DNA of 64,000 nucleotides, from assembly GCF_041270065.1 (NCBI RefSeq), contig NZ_CP065958.1, forward strand, positions 5,766,001-5,830,000. The letters run 5' to 3'. The translations under genes were made by a program, and so were the position numbers. The notes under the pieces were generated by a model that had not been told where the DNA came from, ran no database searches, and saw nothing but the letters and a program-made list of their open reading frames with translations. Shown here in pieces: positions 1 to 7,039 of the stretch (position 1 is its first letter; each line of letters opens with the position of its first letter). Source of the DNA: Streptomyces fradiae. GTDB taxonomy: Bacteria > Actinomycetota > Actinomycetes > Streptomycetales > Streptomycetaceae.

Positions 1-345
1 AACTCCAGCCTGCACAACCAGGACCACAAGCTCCGCGCGCTCGGCGTGCGGGACCGCTTCGAGGCCGTGGTGTGCGCCGTGGAGCTCGGCGTGGCCAAGC
101 CGGCCCCGGAGGCCTTCCATGCCGCCTGCACCGCCCTCGACCTGCGGCCCTGCGAGGTCGCGTACGTGGGGGACCACCCCGACATCGACGCGCGCGGCGC
201 CGACGGGGCCGGCCTGACGGGCATCTGGCTGGACCGCGCGGACACCGGCGGACGGCCCGAACTGAAGCGGATCACGAACCTCCGCCAGCTCCCGGCGCTG
301 CTGCGAGCGGATACGCGTTTTGGAGCACCGTCCACCTTCGGGTAA
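1..345 (+). CDS. HAD-family hydrolase, 3' part only
   Basis: The window opens inside this gene, in frame from base 1, and it stops at TAA 345. The visible 114 residues are the C-terminal half of a haloacid dehalogenase-like phosphatase: the stretch EAVVCAVELGVAKPAPEAFH carries the conserved lysine-proline of HAD motif III, and YVGDHPDIDARGADGAGLTG is motif IV with the Gly-Asp and distal Asp that hold the magnesium. The nucleophile Asp of motif I lies outside the window, so the substrate cannot be guessed. It is followed by a cluster of tRNA-Gln and tRNA-Glu genes; in Streptomyces a HAD gene next to gltX commonly sits here, which is context and not visible in this window. Confidence 0.85.
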   Translation, partial: NSSLHNQDHKLRALGVRDRFEAVVCAVELGVAKPAPEAFHAACTALDLRPCEVAYVGDHPDIDARGADGAGLTGIWLDRADTGGRPELKRITNLRQLPALLRADTRFGAPSTFG

Positions 346-441
346 TGTTCTTCCTGCGCCGAGGGGAACGGGCCGAAAGGCCGGAAAGCCCCGGAAGCGC
401 AAGCCAGAGCAAGATCCCCTCTCGATGGGATCGCGCCCCGG

Positions 442-513
442 TGGCCTATGGTGTAATTGGCAGCACGACTGATTCTGGTTCAGTTAGTCTTGGTTCGAGT
501 CCAGGTAGGCCAG
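442..513 (+). tRNA. tRNA-Gln (CTG anticodon), copy 1
   Basis: A 72-nt cloverleaf. The acceptor arm TGGCCTA pairs perfectly with TAGGCCA, leaving G as discriminator. The anticodon arm ACTGA/TCAGT closes the seven-base loop TTCTGGT, with CTG at its centre, and the T arm contains TTCGAGT. CCA is not encoded. It differs from copy 2 (783-854) in the acceptor and T stems, but both changes keep pairing. Confidence 0.97.
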
Positions 514-555
514 CTCGCAGAGCTCATCTGCAACCGTGGATAATAGATCCACAAA

Positions 556-628
556 GCCCCCGTTGTGTAGCGGCCTAGCACGCTGCCCTCTCAAGGCAGT
601 AGCGCCGGTTCGAATCCGGTCGGGGGTA
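556..628 (+). tRNA. tRNA-Glu (CTC anticodon), copy 1
   Basis: A 73-nt cloverleaf. GCCCCCG pairs with CGGGGGT, the first pair being G-U, with A as discriminator. The anticodon stem CTGCC/GGCAG closes the loop CTCTCAA, giving anticodon CTC. The T loop TTCGAAT is canonical. This copy has CTGCC/GGCAG where the other two have CCGCC/GGCGG, a compensated change. It starts 42 nt after the first tRNA-Gln and is probably cotranscribed with it. Confidence 0.97.
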
Positions 629-689
629 CAGATCCTTCCCGCAGGATCACTTGGGTAGCTCCCGGTGACTCTGATGCAGGATCGCTAGG

Positions 690-762
690 GCCCCCGTTGT
701 GTAGCGGCCTAGCACGCCGCCCTCTCAAGGCGGTAGCGCCGGTTCGAATCCGGTCGGGGGTA
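690..762 (+). tRNA. tRNA-Glu (CTC anticodon), copy 2
   Basis: Same 73-nt cloverleaf as the neighbouring copies, with anticodon stem CCGCC/GGCGG and loop CTCTCAA (anticodon CTC). Identical in the mature part to copy 3 at 883-955. It is followed after three bases by a partly palindromic TGGTCT-like element that runs up to the second tRNA-Gln. Confidence 0.97.
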
Positions 763-765
763 CGA

Positions 766-781
766 GTTGGTCTAAACCACT
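766..781 (+). promoter_or_regulatory. DasR-type (dre-like) palindrome between tRNA genes
   Basis: The 16 bases here read GTTGGTCTAAACCACT. Compared with the Streptomyces DasR site ACTGGTCTAGACCACT (consensus quoted from memory), 13 of 16 positions agree and the central TGGTCT/ACCA dyad is kept. It fills the spacer between the second tRNA-Glu (ends 762) and the second tRNA-Gln (starts 783). Part of the resemblance could be chance, since the next tRNA also begins TGGTCT. Binding is inference only. Confidence 0.3.
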
Positions 782-782
782 T

Positions 783-854
783 TGGTCTATGGTGTAATTG
801 GCAGCACGACTGATTCTGGTTCAGTTAGTCTAGGTTCGAGTCCTGGTAGACCAG
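783..854 (+). tRNA. tRNA-Gln (CTG anticodon), copy 2
   Basis: A 72-nt cloverleaf with acceptor TGGTCTA/TAGACCA, discriminator G, anticodon arm ACTGA/TCAGT and loop TTCTGGT (anticodon CTG). The T stem is CTAGG/CCTGG, against CTTGG/CCAGG in copy 1. The two Gln genes are therefore diverged duplicates, not identical copies. Confidence 0.97.
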
Positions 855-882
855 CTTGGATCTGCGGAGACGCAGGATCCAT

Positions 883-955
883 GCCCCCGTTGTGTAGCGG
901 CCTAGCACGCCGCCCTCTCAAGGCGGTAGCGCCGGTTCGAATCCGGTCGGGGGTA
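883..955 (+). tRNA. tRNA-Glu (CTC anticodon), copy 3
   Basis: Same 73-nt sequence class as copy 2, with anticodon CTC in loop CTCTCAA. It is the last tRNA of the Gln-Glu-Glu-Gln-Glu run and is followed within ten bases by a strong hairpin, consistent with one transcript ending there. Confidence 0.97.
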
Positions 956-961
956 CGCACA

Positions 962-995
962 GAAGAAGCCCTTCCCTTCGGGGGAGGGCTTCTTC
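962..995 (+). terminator. Hairpin terminator of the tRNA cluster
   Basis: GAAGAAGCCCTTCCC pairs with the downstream GGGGAGGGCTTCTTC around a TTCG tetraloop: a 15-bp stem with one G-T pair. There is no real T run after it, as is usual for Streptomyces terminators. It also faces the 3' end of the leftward ndgR gene. Confidence 0.8.
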
Positions 996-1114
996 GTCGT
1001 TCCATCACGGACGATCTTGTGGCGGACACAACTCCGGCCCACCGCTGCGGCGTTGGAGCGGTGGGCCGGACACGTGCAGATGAAGCGCGTACAGCTGAAC
1101 AGAGGGAAAGCGGG

Positions 1115-1831
1115 TCAGCCGTTGCGGCGCAGGGCCTCGGACAGGCGCGCGGCGGCGTCGATGACCGCCTGGGCGTGCATCCGGCCCGGGTGGCGGGTCA
1201 GGCGCTCGATCGGCCCGGAGACCGACACGGCGGCCACCACGCGGTTGCTGGGGCCGCGCACGGGCGCGGAGACGGACGCGACGCCCGGCTCCCGCTCGCC
1301 GATCGACTGGGCCCAGCCGCGGCGCCGTACGCCCGACAGGGCCGTCGCCGTGAAGCGGGCGCCCTGGAGGCCGCGGTGCAGCCGCTCGGGCTCCTCCCAG
1401 GCCATCAGGATCTGCGCGGACGAGCCGGCCTTCATCGTGAGCGTCGAACCGACCGGGACGGTGTCCCGGAGTCCGGACAGCCGCTCGGCCGCCGCCACGC
1501 AGATGCGCATGTCGCCCTGGCGCCGGTAGAGCTGGGCGCTCTCGCCGGTCACGTCGCGCAGATGCGTGAGCACCGGTCCGGCCGTCGCGAGCAGCCGGTC
1601 CTCGCCGGCCGCGGCGGCGAGCTCCGCGAGCCGCGGTCCGAGGATGAACCGGCCCTGCATGTCGCGGGCCACCATCCGGTGGTGTTCCAGTGCCACGGCC
1701 AGTCGGTGGGCCGTGGGTCGTGCGAGTCCCGTCGCCGCGACCAGTCCTGCGAGGGTGGCCGGACCGGACTCCAGGGCGCTCAGGACAAGGGCTGCCTTGT
1801 CGAGAACGCCTACGCCGCTAGAGTTGTCCAT
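1115..1831 (-). CDS. ndgR: NdgR, IclR-family regulator of leucine/amino acid genes
   Basis: A 238-residue IclR-family protein. The N-terminal 60 or so residues form a winged helix-turn-helix (LAGLVAATGLARPTAHRLAVA), followed by the IclR effector-binding domain to the end. The start chosen is the ATG at 1831 giving MDNSSGVGVLDKAA, the N terminus I recall for Streptomyces NdgR; an upstream in-frame start would add seven residues. NdgR homologues are known to bind the intergenic region and control leuCD and other amino acid genes. The gene lies divergently from leuC, with two TCAC-N3/4-GTGA palindromes between them, which fits autoregulation plus control of leuCD. Confidence 0.93.
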   Translation of the reverse strand: MDNSSGVGVLDKAALVLSALESGPATLAGLVAATGLARPTAHRLAVALEHHRMVARDMQGRFILGPRLAELAAAAGEDRLLATAGPVLTHLRDVTGESAQLYRRQGDMRICVAAAERLSGLRDTVPVGSTLTMKAGSSAQILMAWEEPERLHRGLQGARFTATALSGVRRRGWAQSIGEREPGVASVSAPVRGPSNRVVAAVSVSGPIERLTRHPGRMHAQAVIDAAARLSEALRRNG

Positions 1832-1842
1832 GCAACGATATT

Positions 1843-1903
1843 CGCGTCTCACTCTGTGAAACGCAAGTTCAATTTTCCGAGGAACGCGTCACTCTGGTGA
1901 GGC
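1843..1903. promoter_or_regulatory. Twin palindromes in the ndgR-leuC intergenic region
   Basis: Two related dyads lie between the divergent genes. At 1843-1863 GCGTCTCAC-TCT-GTGAAACGC pairs with one mismatch. At 1888-1899 TCAC-TCTG-GTGA is flanked by GCG and GGC. They share the core TCACTCTG(G)TGA and their centres are about 41 bp apart. The first overlaps the ndgR start-proximal region and the second lies upstream of leuC. IclR proteins usually bind such dyads as paired dimers, so these are the best candidates for NdgR operators. Assignment is by position and symmetry only. Confidence 0.55.
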
Positions 1904-1971
1904 GGCCGCACGACGGCCCGCGAAACGATCTCTAGTGGTGTCGGCGCACGCCGCCGGCCGGAGGGAAAGCG

Positions 1972-3396
1972 ATGGGTAGGACTCTCGCGGAGAAGGTCTG
2001 GGACGACCACGTCGTCCGGCGCGCCGAAGGCGAGCCCGACCTCCTCTTCATCGATCTGCACCTGCTGCACGAGGTGACCAGCCCCCAGGCCTTCGACGGC
2101 CTGCGCCAGAACGGCCGGCAGGTGCGGCGCCTCGACCTCACCATCGCCACCGAGGACCACAACACCCCGACCCTCGACATCGACAAGCCGATCGCCGACC
2201 CGGTCTCCCGCGCCCAGCTGGAGACCCTCCGCAAGAACTGCGCCGAGTTCGGCGTCCGGCTGCACCCGCTGGGCGATGTCGAGCAGGGCGTCGTCCACGT
2301 GGTGGGACCGCAGCTGGGACTGACCCAGCCGGGCACCACGGTGGTCTGCGGCGACTCGCACACCTCCACGCACGGCGCCTTCGGCGCGCTGGCGTTCGGC
2401 ATCGGCACCAGCCAGGTCGAGCACGTGCTCGCCACCCAGACGCTGCCCCTGGCCCGCCCGAAGACCATGGCCATCACCGTGGACGGCGAGCTGCCCGAGG
2501 ACGTCACCGCCAAGGACCTGATCCTGGCGATCATCGCCCGGATCGGCACCGGCGGCGGCCAGGGCTACGTCCTGGAGTACCGCGGCTCCGCCATCGAGAA
2601 GCTCTCGATGGAGGCCCGGATGACCATCTGCAACATGTCCATCGAGGCCGGCGCCCGCGCGGGCATGATCGCCCCCGACGAGACCACCTTCGCCTACCTG
2701 AAGGGCCGCGCCCACGCCCCCGAGGGCGAGGACTGGGACGCCGCCGTCGCGTACTGGAAGACCCTCAAGACCGACGAGGACGCCGTCTTCGACGCCGAGG
2801 TCGTCATCGACGCCGCCGAGCTCGCGCCGTTCGTCACCTGGGGCACCAACCCCGGCCAGGGCGCGCCGCTTTCGGCGCACGTCCCCGACCCCGCTTCGTA
2901 CGAAGACGCTTCGGAGCGCCTCGCCGCCGAAAAGGCCCTGGAGTACATGGGGTTGACCGCCGGGCAGCCGCTGCGCGACATCAGGGTCGACACCGTCTTC
3001 GTAGGCTCCTGCACCAACGGCCGCATCGAGGACCTGCGCAACGCGGCCTCCCTCCTGGAGGGCCGCAAGGTCGCCGACGGCGTCCGCATGCTGGTCGTCC
3101 CCGGCTCCGTCCGGGTCGCCCTGCAGGCCGTCGAGGAGGGCCTGGACAAGGTCTTCAAGGAGGCCGGCGCCGAATGGCGGCACGCGGGCTGCTCCATGTG
3201 TCTGGGCATGAACCCCGACCAACTGGCCCCCGGTGAGCGCTCCGCGTCCACCTCCAACCGCAACTTCGAGGGACGGCAGGGCAAGGGCGGCCGCACCCAC
3301 CTGGTCTCCCCCCAGGTCGCCGCCGCCACCGCCGTCCTGGGCCACCTGGCCTCCCCGGCCGATCTGTCCGACGTCGCCACCACCGCGGGGGTCTGA
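1972..3396 (+). CDS. leuC: 3-isopropylmalate dehydratase large subunit
   Basis: LeuC, 474 residues, with LeuD isomerises 2-isopropylmalate to 3-isopropylmalate in leucine synthesis. The aconitase-type iron-sulfur ligands are visible as Cys347 ([10 protein letters not shown]) and Cys407/Cys410 (AGCSMCLGM), and the substrate motif [12 protein letters not shown] is intact. Start ATG 1972 has GGAGGG about seven bases upstream. leuD follows after six bases with its own GAGGAA, so the two are one operon. Regulation by the divergent NdgR is expected from the family and from the palindromes between the genes. Confidence 0.98.
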   Translation: MGRTLAEKVWDDHVVRRAEGEPDLLFIDLHLLHEVTSPQAFDGLRQNGRQVRRLDLTIATEDHNTPTLDIDKPIADPVSRAQLETLRKNCAEFGVRLHPLGDVEQGVVHVVGPQLGLTQPGTTVVCGDSHTSTHGAFGALAFGIGTSQVEHVLATQTLPLARPKTMAITVDGELPEDVTAKDLILAIIARIGTGGGQGYVLEYRGSAIEKLSMEARMTICNMSIEAGARAGMIAPDETTFAYLKGRAHAPEGEDWDAAVAYWKTLKTDEDAVFDAEVVIDAAELAPFVTWGTNPGQGAPLSAHVPDPASYEDASERLAAEKALEYMGLTAGQPLRDIRVDTVFVGSCTNGRIEDLRNAASLLEGRKVADGVRMLVVPGSVRVALQAVEEGLDKVFKEAGAEWRHAGCSMCLGMNPDQLAPGERSASTSNRNFEGRQGKGGRTHLVSPQVAAATAVLGHLASPADLSDVATTAGV

Positions 3397-3402
3397 GGAA
3401 CC

Positions 3403-3996
3403 ATGGAAGCATTCACCAGCCACACCGGCCGCGCCGTTCCGCTGCGCCGCAGCAACGTCGACACCGACCAGATCATCCCCGCGCACTGGCTCAAGAAGGT
3501 CACCCGCGACGGCTTCGAGGACGGCCTCTTCGAGGCCTGGCGCAAGGACGAGCAGTTCGTCCTCAACCGCCCCGAGCGGCAGGGCGCCACGGTCCTGGTG
3601 GCCGGCCCCGACTTCGGCACCGGCTCCTCCCGCGAGCACGCCGTCTGGGCGCTGCAGAACTACGGCTTCAAGACCGTGATCTCCAGCCGCTTCGCCGACA
3701 TCTTCCGCGGCAACTCGCTGAAGAACGGTCTGCTGACGGTGGTCCTGCCGCAGGCGACCGTGGACGCGCTGTGGGAGCTGACCGAGGCCGACCCGACCGC
3801 CGAGATCACCGTCGACCTGGAGGCCCGCAAGGTCCTCGCGGCCGGGATCGACGCCGACTTCGAGCTCGACGAGAACGCCCGCTGGCGGCTCCTGAACGGT
3901 CTGGACGACATCAGCCTCACCCTTCAGAACGAAGCGGACATCGCGGCCTACGAGGCCGCCAGGCCGGCCTTCAAGCCCCGTACAATTACCGTCTGA
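3403..3996 (+). CDS. leuD: 3-isopropylmalate dehydratase small subunit
   Basis: LeuD, 197 residues, is the swivelling subunit that completes the LeuCD isomerase. Seen are [15 protein letters not shown] near the N terminus and the substrate loop [17 protein letters not shown], the family signature. Length is normal. Start ATG 3403 follows leuC by six bases with GAGGAA as ribosome binding site. A strong hairpin at 4014-4045 closes the operon. Confidence 0.98.
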   Translation: MEAFTSHTGRAVPLRRSNVDTDQIIPAHWLKKVTRDGFEDGLFEAWRKDEQFVLNRPERQGATVLVAGPDFGTGSSREHAVWALQNYGFKTVISSRFADIFRGNSLKNGLLTVVLPQATVDALWELTEADPTAEITVDLEARKVLAAGIDADFELDENARWRLLNGLDDISLTLQNEADIAAYEAARPAFKPRTITV

Positions 3997-4013
3997 GCAG
4001 CGCTTTTCCAGTA

Positions 4014-4045
4014 CTGCGCCCCCCACCGTCCGGTGGGGGGCGCAG
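4014..4045 (+). terminator. leuCD terminator hairpin
   Basis: CTGCGCCCCCCACCG pairs perfectly with CGGTGGGGGGCGCAG: 15 bp with a minimal loop, 17 bases after the leuD stop. No T tail. It separates leuCD from the small gene that starts at 4101. Confidence 0.85.
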
Positions 4046-4100
4046 TCGCTTGTTGAGACCCTGTCGGGCGACAACTCGCCCTAGATGGCACAATCGGTGC

Positions 4101-4328
4101 ATGGAACGCGACAGCCAACTCGAGCTCTACGAGGCAGTCGCCGCCCGATTGAAGGAAGCGCACACAAGGGTGCGCGAACTGCAAGTCCCGGAGGGCGTAA
4201 GGATGGCGCTGTCCCGGAAGCTGCTGGTCGTCACGGCCGCGGCGAAGCACGATCTCAAGGACGCGGCAACGCGTCTGGACCGGTTGATGAAGGACCTCGA
4301 CGAGGGTCGATTCCCTGAAGACGACTGA
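4101..4328 (+). CDS. Small conserved helical protein, function unknown
   Basis: 75 residues, mostly helix-forming and charged, rich in Arg, Lys, Glu and Leu, with no cysteine or membrane segment. I do not recognise a domain. I recall a small gene at this place between leuD and hupS in S. coelicolor, which suggests a real conserved gene; codon bias supports it. The ATG at 4101 has no Shine-Dalgarno sequence; instead CACAAT at 4089-4094 ends six bases before it, like a -10 box driving a leaderless mRNA. An earlier in-frame start would overlap leuD and is unlikely. Confidence 0.7.
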   Translation: MERDSQLELYEAVAARLKEAHTRVRELQVPEGVRMALSRKLLVVTAAAKHDLKDAATRLDRLMKDLDEGRFPEDD

Positions 4329-4391
4329 CACCCGGAACTCCGCAACTCGTCCACCGCGTTGCGGCACAAGGGTGATTAGCCCGTTTCGTGT

Positions 4392-4420
4392 TTGATTTGC
4401 GGTATATACATGCCTAACGT
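4392..4420 (+). promoter_or_regulatory. Vegetative promoter of hupS
   Basis: TTGATT (4392-4397), a 17-bp spacer, then TAACGT (4415-4420) match the Streptomyces HrdB pattern TTGAnn-N17-TAnnnT. The local sequence is unusually A+T rich. It would start transcription near 4427, about 45 bases before the hupS start codon. Inferred by reading only. Confidence 0.55.
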
Positions 4421-4471
4421 GCGAAAAAGCTTGAACACTTTCGTTCCGGCAAAGTCTCCGAAGGGGAAGAC

Positions 4472-5143
4472 GTGAACAAGGCGCAGCTCGTAGAAGCGAT
4501 TGCCGACAAGTTGGGCGGTCGCCAGCAGGCCGCCGAAGCCGTCGACCACGTGCTCGACGCCATCGTGCGCGCCGTGGTCTCCGGGGACCGGGTCTCGGTC
4601 ACCGGTTTCGGCTCGTTCGAGAAGGTCGACCGTCCGGCCCGTTACGCCCGCAACCCGCAGACGGGTGAGCGCGTCCGGGTCAAGAAGACCTCCGTCCCGC
4701 GCTTCCGTGCCGGTCAGGGCTTCAAGGACCTGGTCAGCGGCTCGAAGAAGCTCCCCAAGGGCGGCGAGGTCTCCGTCAAGAAGGCCCCGAAGGGCTCCCT
4801 GACCGGCGGCGCGGCCGCCGCGACGGTGAAGAAGGCGGCGGCCAAGAAGGCCACCACCGCCAAGAAGGCCGCCGCCAAGAAGGCGGCCCCGGCCAAGAAG
4901 ACCGTGGCGAAGAAGACCACCGCCGCGGCCAAGAAGACGGTCGCCAAGAAGACCACGGCCGCCGCCAAGAAGACCACCGCGGCCGCGAAGAAGGCGACCC
5001 CGGCGAAGAAGACCACCGCCGCGGCCAAGAAGACCGTCGCGAAGAAGACCGCGCCGGCCAAGAAGGCCACCGCGAAGAAGGCGCCCGCCAAGAAGACGAC
5101 GGCGCGCAAGACCACCGCGAAGAAGACCGCCGCGAAGAAGTAG
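4472..5143 (+). CDS. hupS: HupS, HU-type nucleoid protein with H1-like lysine-rich tail
   Basis: 223 residues in two parts. Residues 1-95 are a bacterial HU domain, MNKAQLVEAIADKLGGRQQA, with the DNA-binding signature around VTGFGSFEKVDRPARYARNP. From about residue 100 to the end the protein is a low-complexity tail of KKA, KKT and AAKK repeats, like the C-terminal arm of histone H1. This two-domain architecture is the actinobacterial HupS type, which compacts the nucleoid and matters in spores. Start is GTG 4472 behind AGGGGAAGA. The tail is encoded by imperfect AAGAAG-rich repeats at 4826-5140, prone to slippage. A strong hairpin follows. Confidence 0.96.
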   Translation: MNKAQLVEAIADKLGGRQQAAEAVDHVLDAIVRAVVSGDRVSVTGFGSFEKVDRPARYARNPQTGERVRVKKTSVPRFRAGQGFKDLVSGSKKLPKGGEVSVKKAPKGSLTGGAAAATVKKAAAKKATTAKKAAAKKAAPAKKTVAKKTTAAAKKTVAKKTTAAAKKTTAAAKKATPAKKTTAAAKKTVAKKTAPAKKATAKKAPAKKTTARKTTAKKTAAKK

Positions 5144-5157
5144 GACGGCTGGTGCTC

Positions 5158-5204
5158 ACACGCCGGGCCGGGCTCCCCCCAGGGGAGCCCGGCCCGCGGC
5201 GTGT
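5158..5204. terminator. Bidirectional terminator between hupS and the leftward genes
   Basis: ACACGCCG at 5158 pairs with CGGCGTGT ending at 5204, enclosing the inner stem GGCCGGGCTCCCC/GGGGAGCCCGGCC. Nearly 21 paired bases and a small loop. It sits between the convergent hupS and the small gene ending at 5217, and can serve both. Confidence 0.82.
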
Positions 5205-5216
5205 CCGCCCGCGCTC

Positions 5217-5420
5217 CTAGAAGGTCTGCAGCGTCACCAGCGTGATCCGCAGGGCACTCCCGGTGCCCTCCGTCTCGATCCGCACCCGCTGCCCCGGCCG
5301 CAACAACCGCAGCCCCCCGGCCTCGAAGGCCTCGCCCCCGAACTCCACCGGGGTGCCGTCGTCGAGCAGCACACTGCCGCTGCGGGTCTCGGGGTCGTAC
5401 GTGTACGCGGTCGCCTGCAT
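5217..5420 (-). CDS. Small beta-rich conserved protein, function unknown
   Basis: 67 residues beginning MQATAYTYDPETRSGSVLLD. The pattern of short hydrophobic strands separated by DDG and PGQ turns looks like a small beta barrel of the OB/cold-shock size, and GSVLLDDGTPVEF resembles the strand 2-3 hairpin of such folds, but the RNA-binding aromatic motifs of Csp proteins are absent. Start ATG 5420. It lies downstream of cofC on the same strand, separated by 70 bases. No function is proposed. Confidence 0.7.
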   Translation of the reverse strand: MQATAYTYDPETRSGSVLLDDGTPVEFGGEAFEAGGLRLLRPGQRVRIETEGTGSALRITLVTLQTF

Positions 5421-5490
5421 ACGGCCAGCCTATCGGCCGGGCCCGGGGACGCCCCGGACGACGGCCCGGAGTACGTCCCGGAGGACGGCC

Positions 5491-6150
5491 CTAGCCCGCG
5501 GCCCGTACCCAGCGCGCCGCCGTCCGCGGGCCCACGCCCAGCGCCATGGCCGCCGCCAGGTCGTCGCCGGTGTCGACGTCGCGGCGGACGGAATCGACGT
5601 CCGGGAGGTGGATTTCCACCGCGCCCGAGGACAAATGGCGGCGGCGGGAAGGGCCTCCGAATGCGGGTTCCAATTCGACGCCCGGGGCCGCCGAGAGGAA
5701 TGTCGTACCTATTTCGGCGGCATCGGCGAGAAAAGCCCGGGGAAATTGTCGGGCCACCGCCAGGACCCGGGCCAGCTCGGCGGGGCGGACGGCCGGGAGG
5801 TCGGCGTTGAGGGCGGCGATCCGGGCGGCCGGGCGCAGCGCGCGGACCGCGCGGGCGCCGTGCGAGAGGGCGCCGTTGAGGCCCGCGCCCGGGAGGTCCG
5901 GGACGATACGGGCGCCGAGGGCGCCGAGCGCCGCCGCGGCCGCCGGGTCGTCCGTGACGACCGCCACATCCCGTACCGCGGCACAGGAAAGGGCCGCCGC
6001 CACCGTGTCCTCGGCGAACGCGAGCGCGAGCCGGCCGCGCAGCGCCCCGCCCACGGCGGGTGCGAGGCGGCTCTTGGCGCGGGCCAGCGGCTTCAGGGGC
6101 ACCACCAGCGACCAGTCGTTCTCGGTGTCGTGCTCGGCGTGGCTCGTCAT
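5491..6150 (-). CDS. cofC: CofC/FbiD-type phospholactate or PEP guanylyltransferase
   Basis: 219 residues. The nucleotidyltransferase start SLVVPLKPLARAKSRLAP is the CofC signature, followed by RLALAFAEDTVAAAL, VAVVTDDPAA and the metal-binding IAALNADLPAV. CofC/FbiD couples GTP to 2-phospholactate or phosphoenolpyruvate, the first nucleotide step of coenzyme F420 synthesis; substrate choice differs between lineages and cannot be read here. Start ATG 6150 (MTSHAEHDTENDWS); longer versions reach into plsC on the other strand. No other F420 gene lies in the window. It is divergent from plsC, 121 bases away. Confidence 0.88.
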   Translation of the reverse strand: MTSHAEHDTENDWSLVVPLKPLARAKSRLAPAVGGALRGRLALAFAEDTVAAALSCAAVRDVAVVTDDPAAAAALGALGARIVPDLPGAGLNGALSHGARAVRALRPAARIAALNADLPAVRPAELARVLAVARQFPRAFLADAAEIGTTFLSAAPGVELEPAFGGPSRRRHLSSGAVEIHLPDVDSVRRDVDTGDDLAAAMALGVGPRTAARWVRAAG

Positions 6151-6271
6151 CGCGCCCCATTCTGTCCCGCCCGCGCGAACCGCCCGAGCCCCGGGGCGTA
6201 CGGTGTCCTCGACAGGCCAGGAGCAGGGGGTGACACTTGACCCCTTGCGCAGTCCGGAGAAAGGTGTTCGC

Positions 6272-7039
6272 GTGTCCCGCCGCAGAATCGGCTTCTGGTA
6301 CCGCCTGGCGGCGGTCATCGCCAAACCCCCACTGGTGGTGCTGTTCAACCGGGACTGGCGCGGACAGGAGCACATCCCGGCCGACGGCGGCTTCATCACC
6401 GCGGTCAACCACAACTCGTACCTGGACCCGCTCTCCTACGCGCACTACCAGTACAACACCGGCCGCGTGCCCCGCTTCCTGGCCAAGGCGGGCCTCTTCA
6501 AGGCCGGATTCGTCGGCACCATGCTCCGCAACACCGGCCAGATCCCGGTCTACCGCGAGACCACCAACGCCCTGGACGCCTTCCGGGCCGCCGTCGACGC
6601 CATCGAGCGCGGCGAGTGCGTCGCCTTCTACCCCGAGGGCACCCTCACCCGCGACCCCGAGATGTGGCCGATGGCCGGCAAGACCGGCGCCGCCCGCGTC
6701 GCCCTGCTCACCAAGGCCCCCGTCATCCCGGTCGCCCAGTGGGGCGCCAACCTCGCCATGCCGCCGTACGCCAAGCAGGACAAGCTCCGGCTGCGCCCCC
6801 GCAAGACCCTGATCGTGCAGGCCGGTCCGCCGGTCGACCTCTCCCGCTTCTACGACGTCGAGCCCACGCCCGACGTGCTGCGCGAGGCCACCGAGGAGAT
6901 CATGGCCGCCATCACCCGCCTCCTGGAGGAGGTGCGCGGGGAGCAGGCGCCGGCCGAGCCGTACGACCACCGGAAGGCCCGGCAGGAACAGCGCCGCAAG
7001 GCCGCCGCGGAGGGCACGACCGGAGAGGGCACCAAGTGA
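6272..7039 (+). CDS. plsC: 1-acylglycerol-3-phosphate O-acyltransferase (PlsC family)
   Basis: 255 residues. Acyltransferase motif I is NHNSYLD (His47, Asp52; HX4D) and motif III is FYPEGTLTRD (PEGT at 121-124). It acylates lysophosphatidate on the inner face of the membrane. The C terminus ends in a basic tail (RKARQEQRRKAAAEG). Start GTG 6272 (MSRRRIGFWYRLA) has GGAGAAAGG eight bases upstream. The stop TGA overlaps the GTG of gpsA by four bases (GTGA), so the enzyme is translationally coupled to the one that makes its glycerol-3-phosphate backbone. Confidence 0.93.
   Translation: MSRRRIGFWYRLAAVIAKPPLVVLFNRDWRGQEHIPADGGFITAVNHNSYLDPLSYAHYQYNTGRVPRFLAKAGLFKAGFVGTMLRNTGQIPVYRETTNALDAFRAAVDAIERGECVAFYPEGTLTRDPEMWPMAGKTGAARVALLTKAPVIPVAQWGANLAMPPYAKQDKLRLRPRKTLIVQAGPPVDLSRFYDVEPTPDVLREATEEIMAAITRLLEEVRGEQAPAEPYDHRKARQEQRRKAAAEGTTGEGTK

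Noticed and set aside
72..1900. Reading frames covering the tRNA cluster.
   Set aside because: The DNA is fully explained by tRNA cloverleaves and a terminator.
4826..5140. AAGAAG-rich repeats that might be taken for a satellite or CRISPR array.
   Set aside because: They encode the KKA/KKT tail of HupS in frame; units vary in length and there are no spacers.
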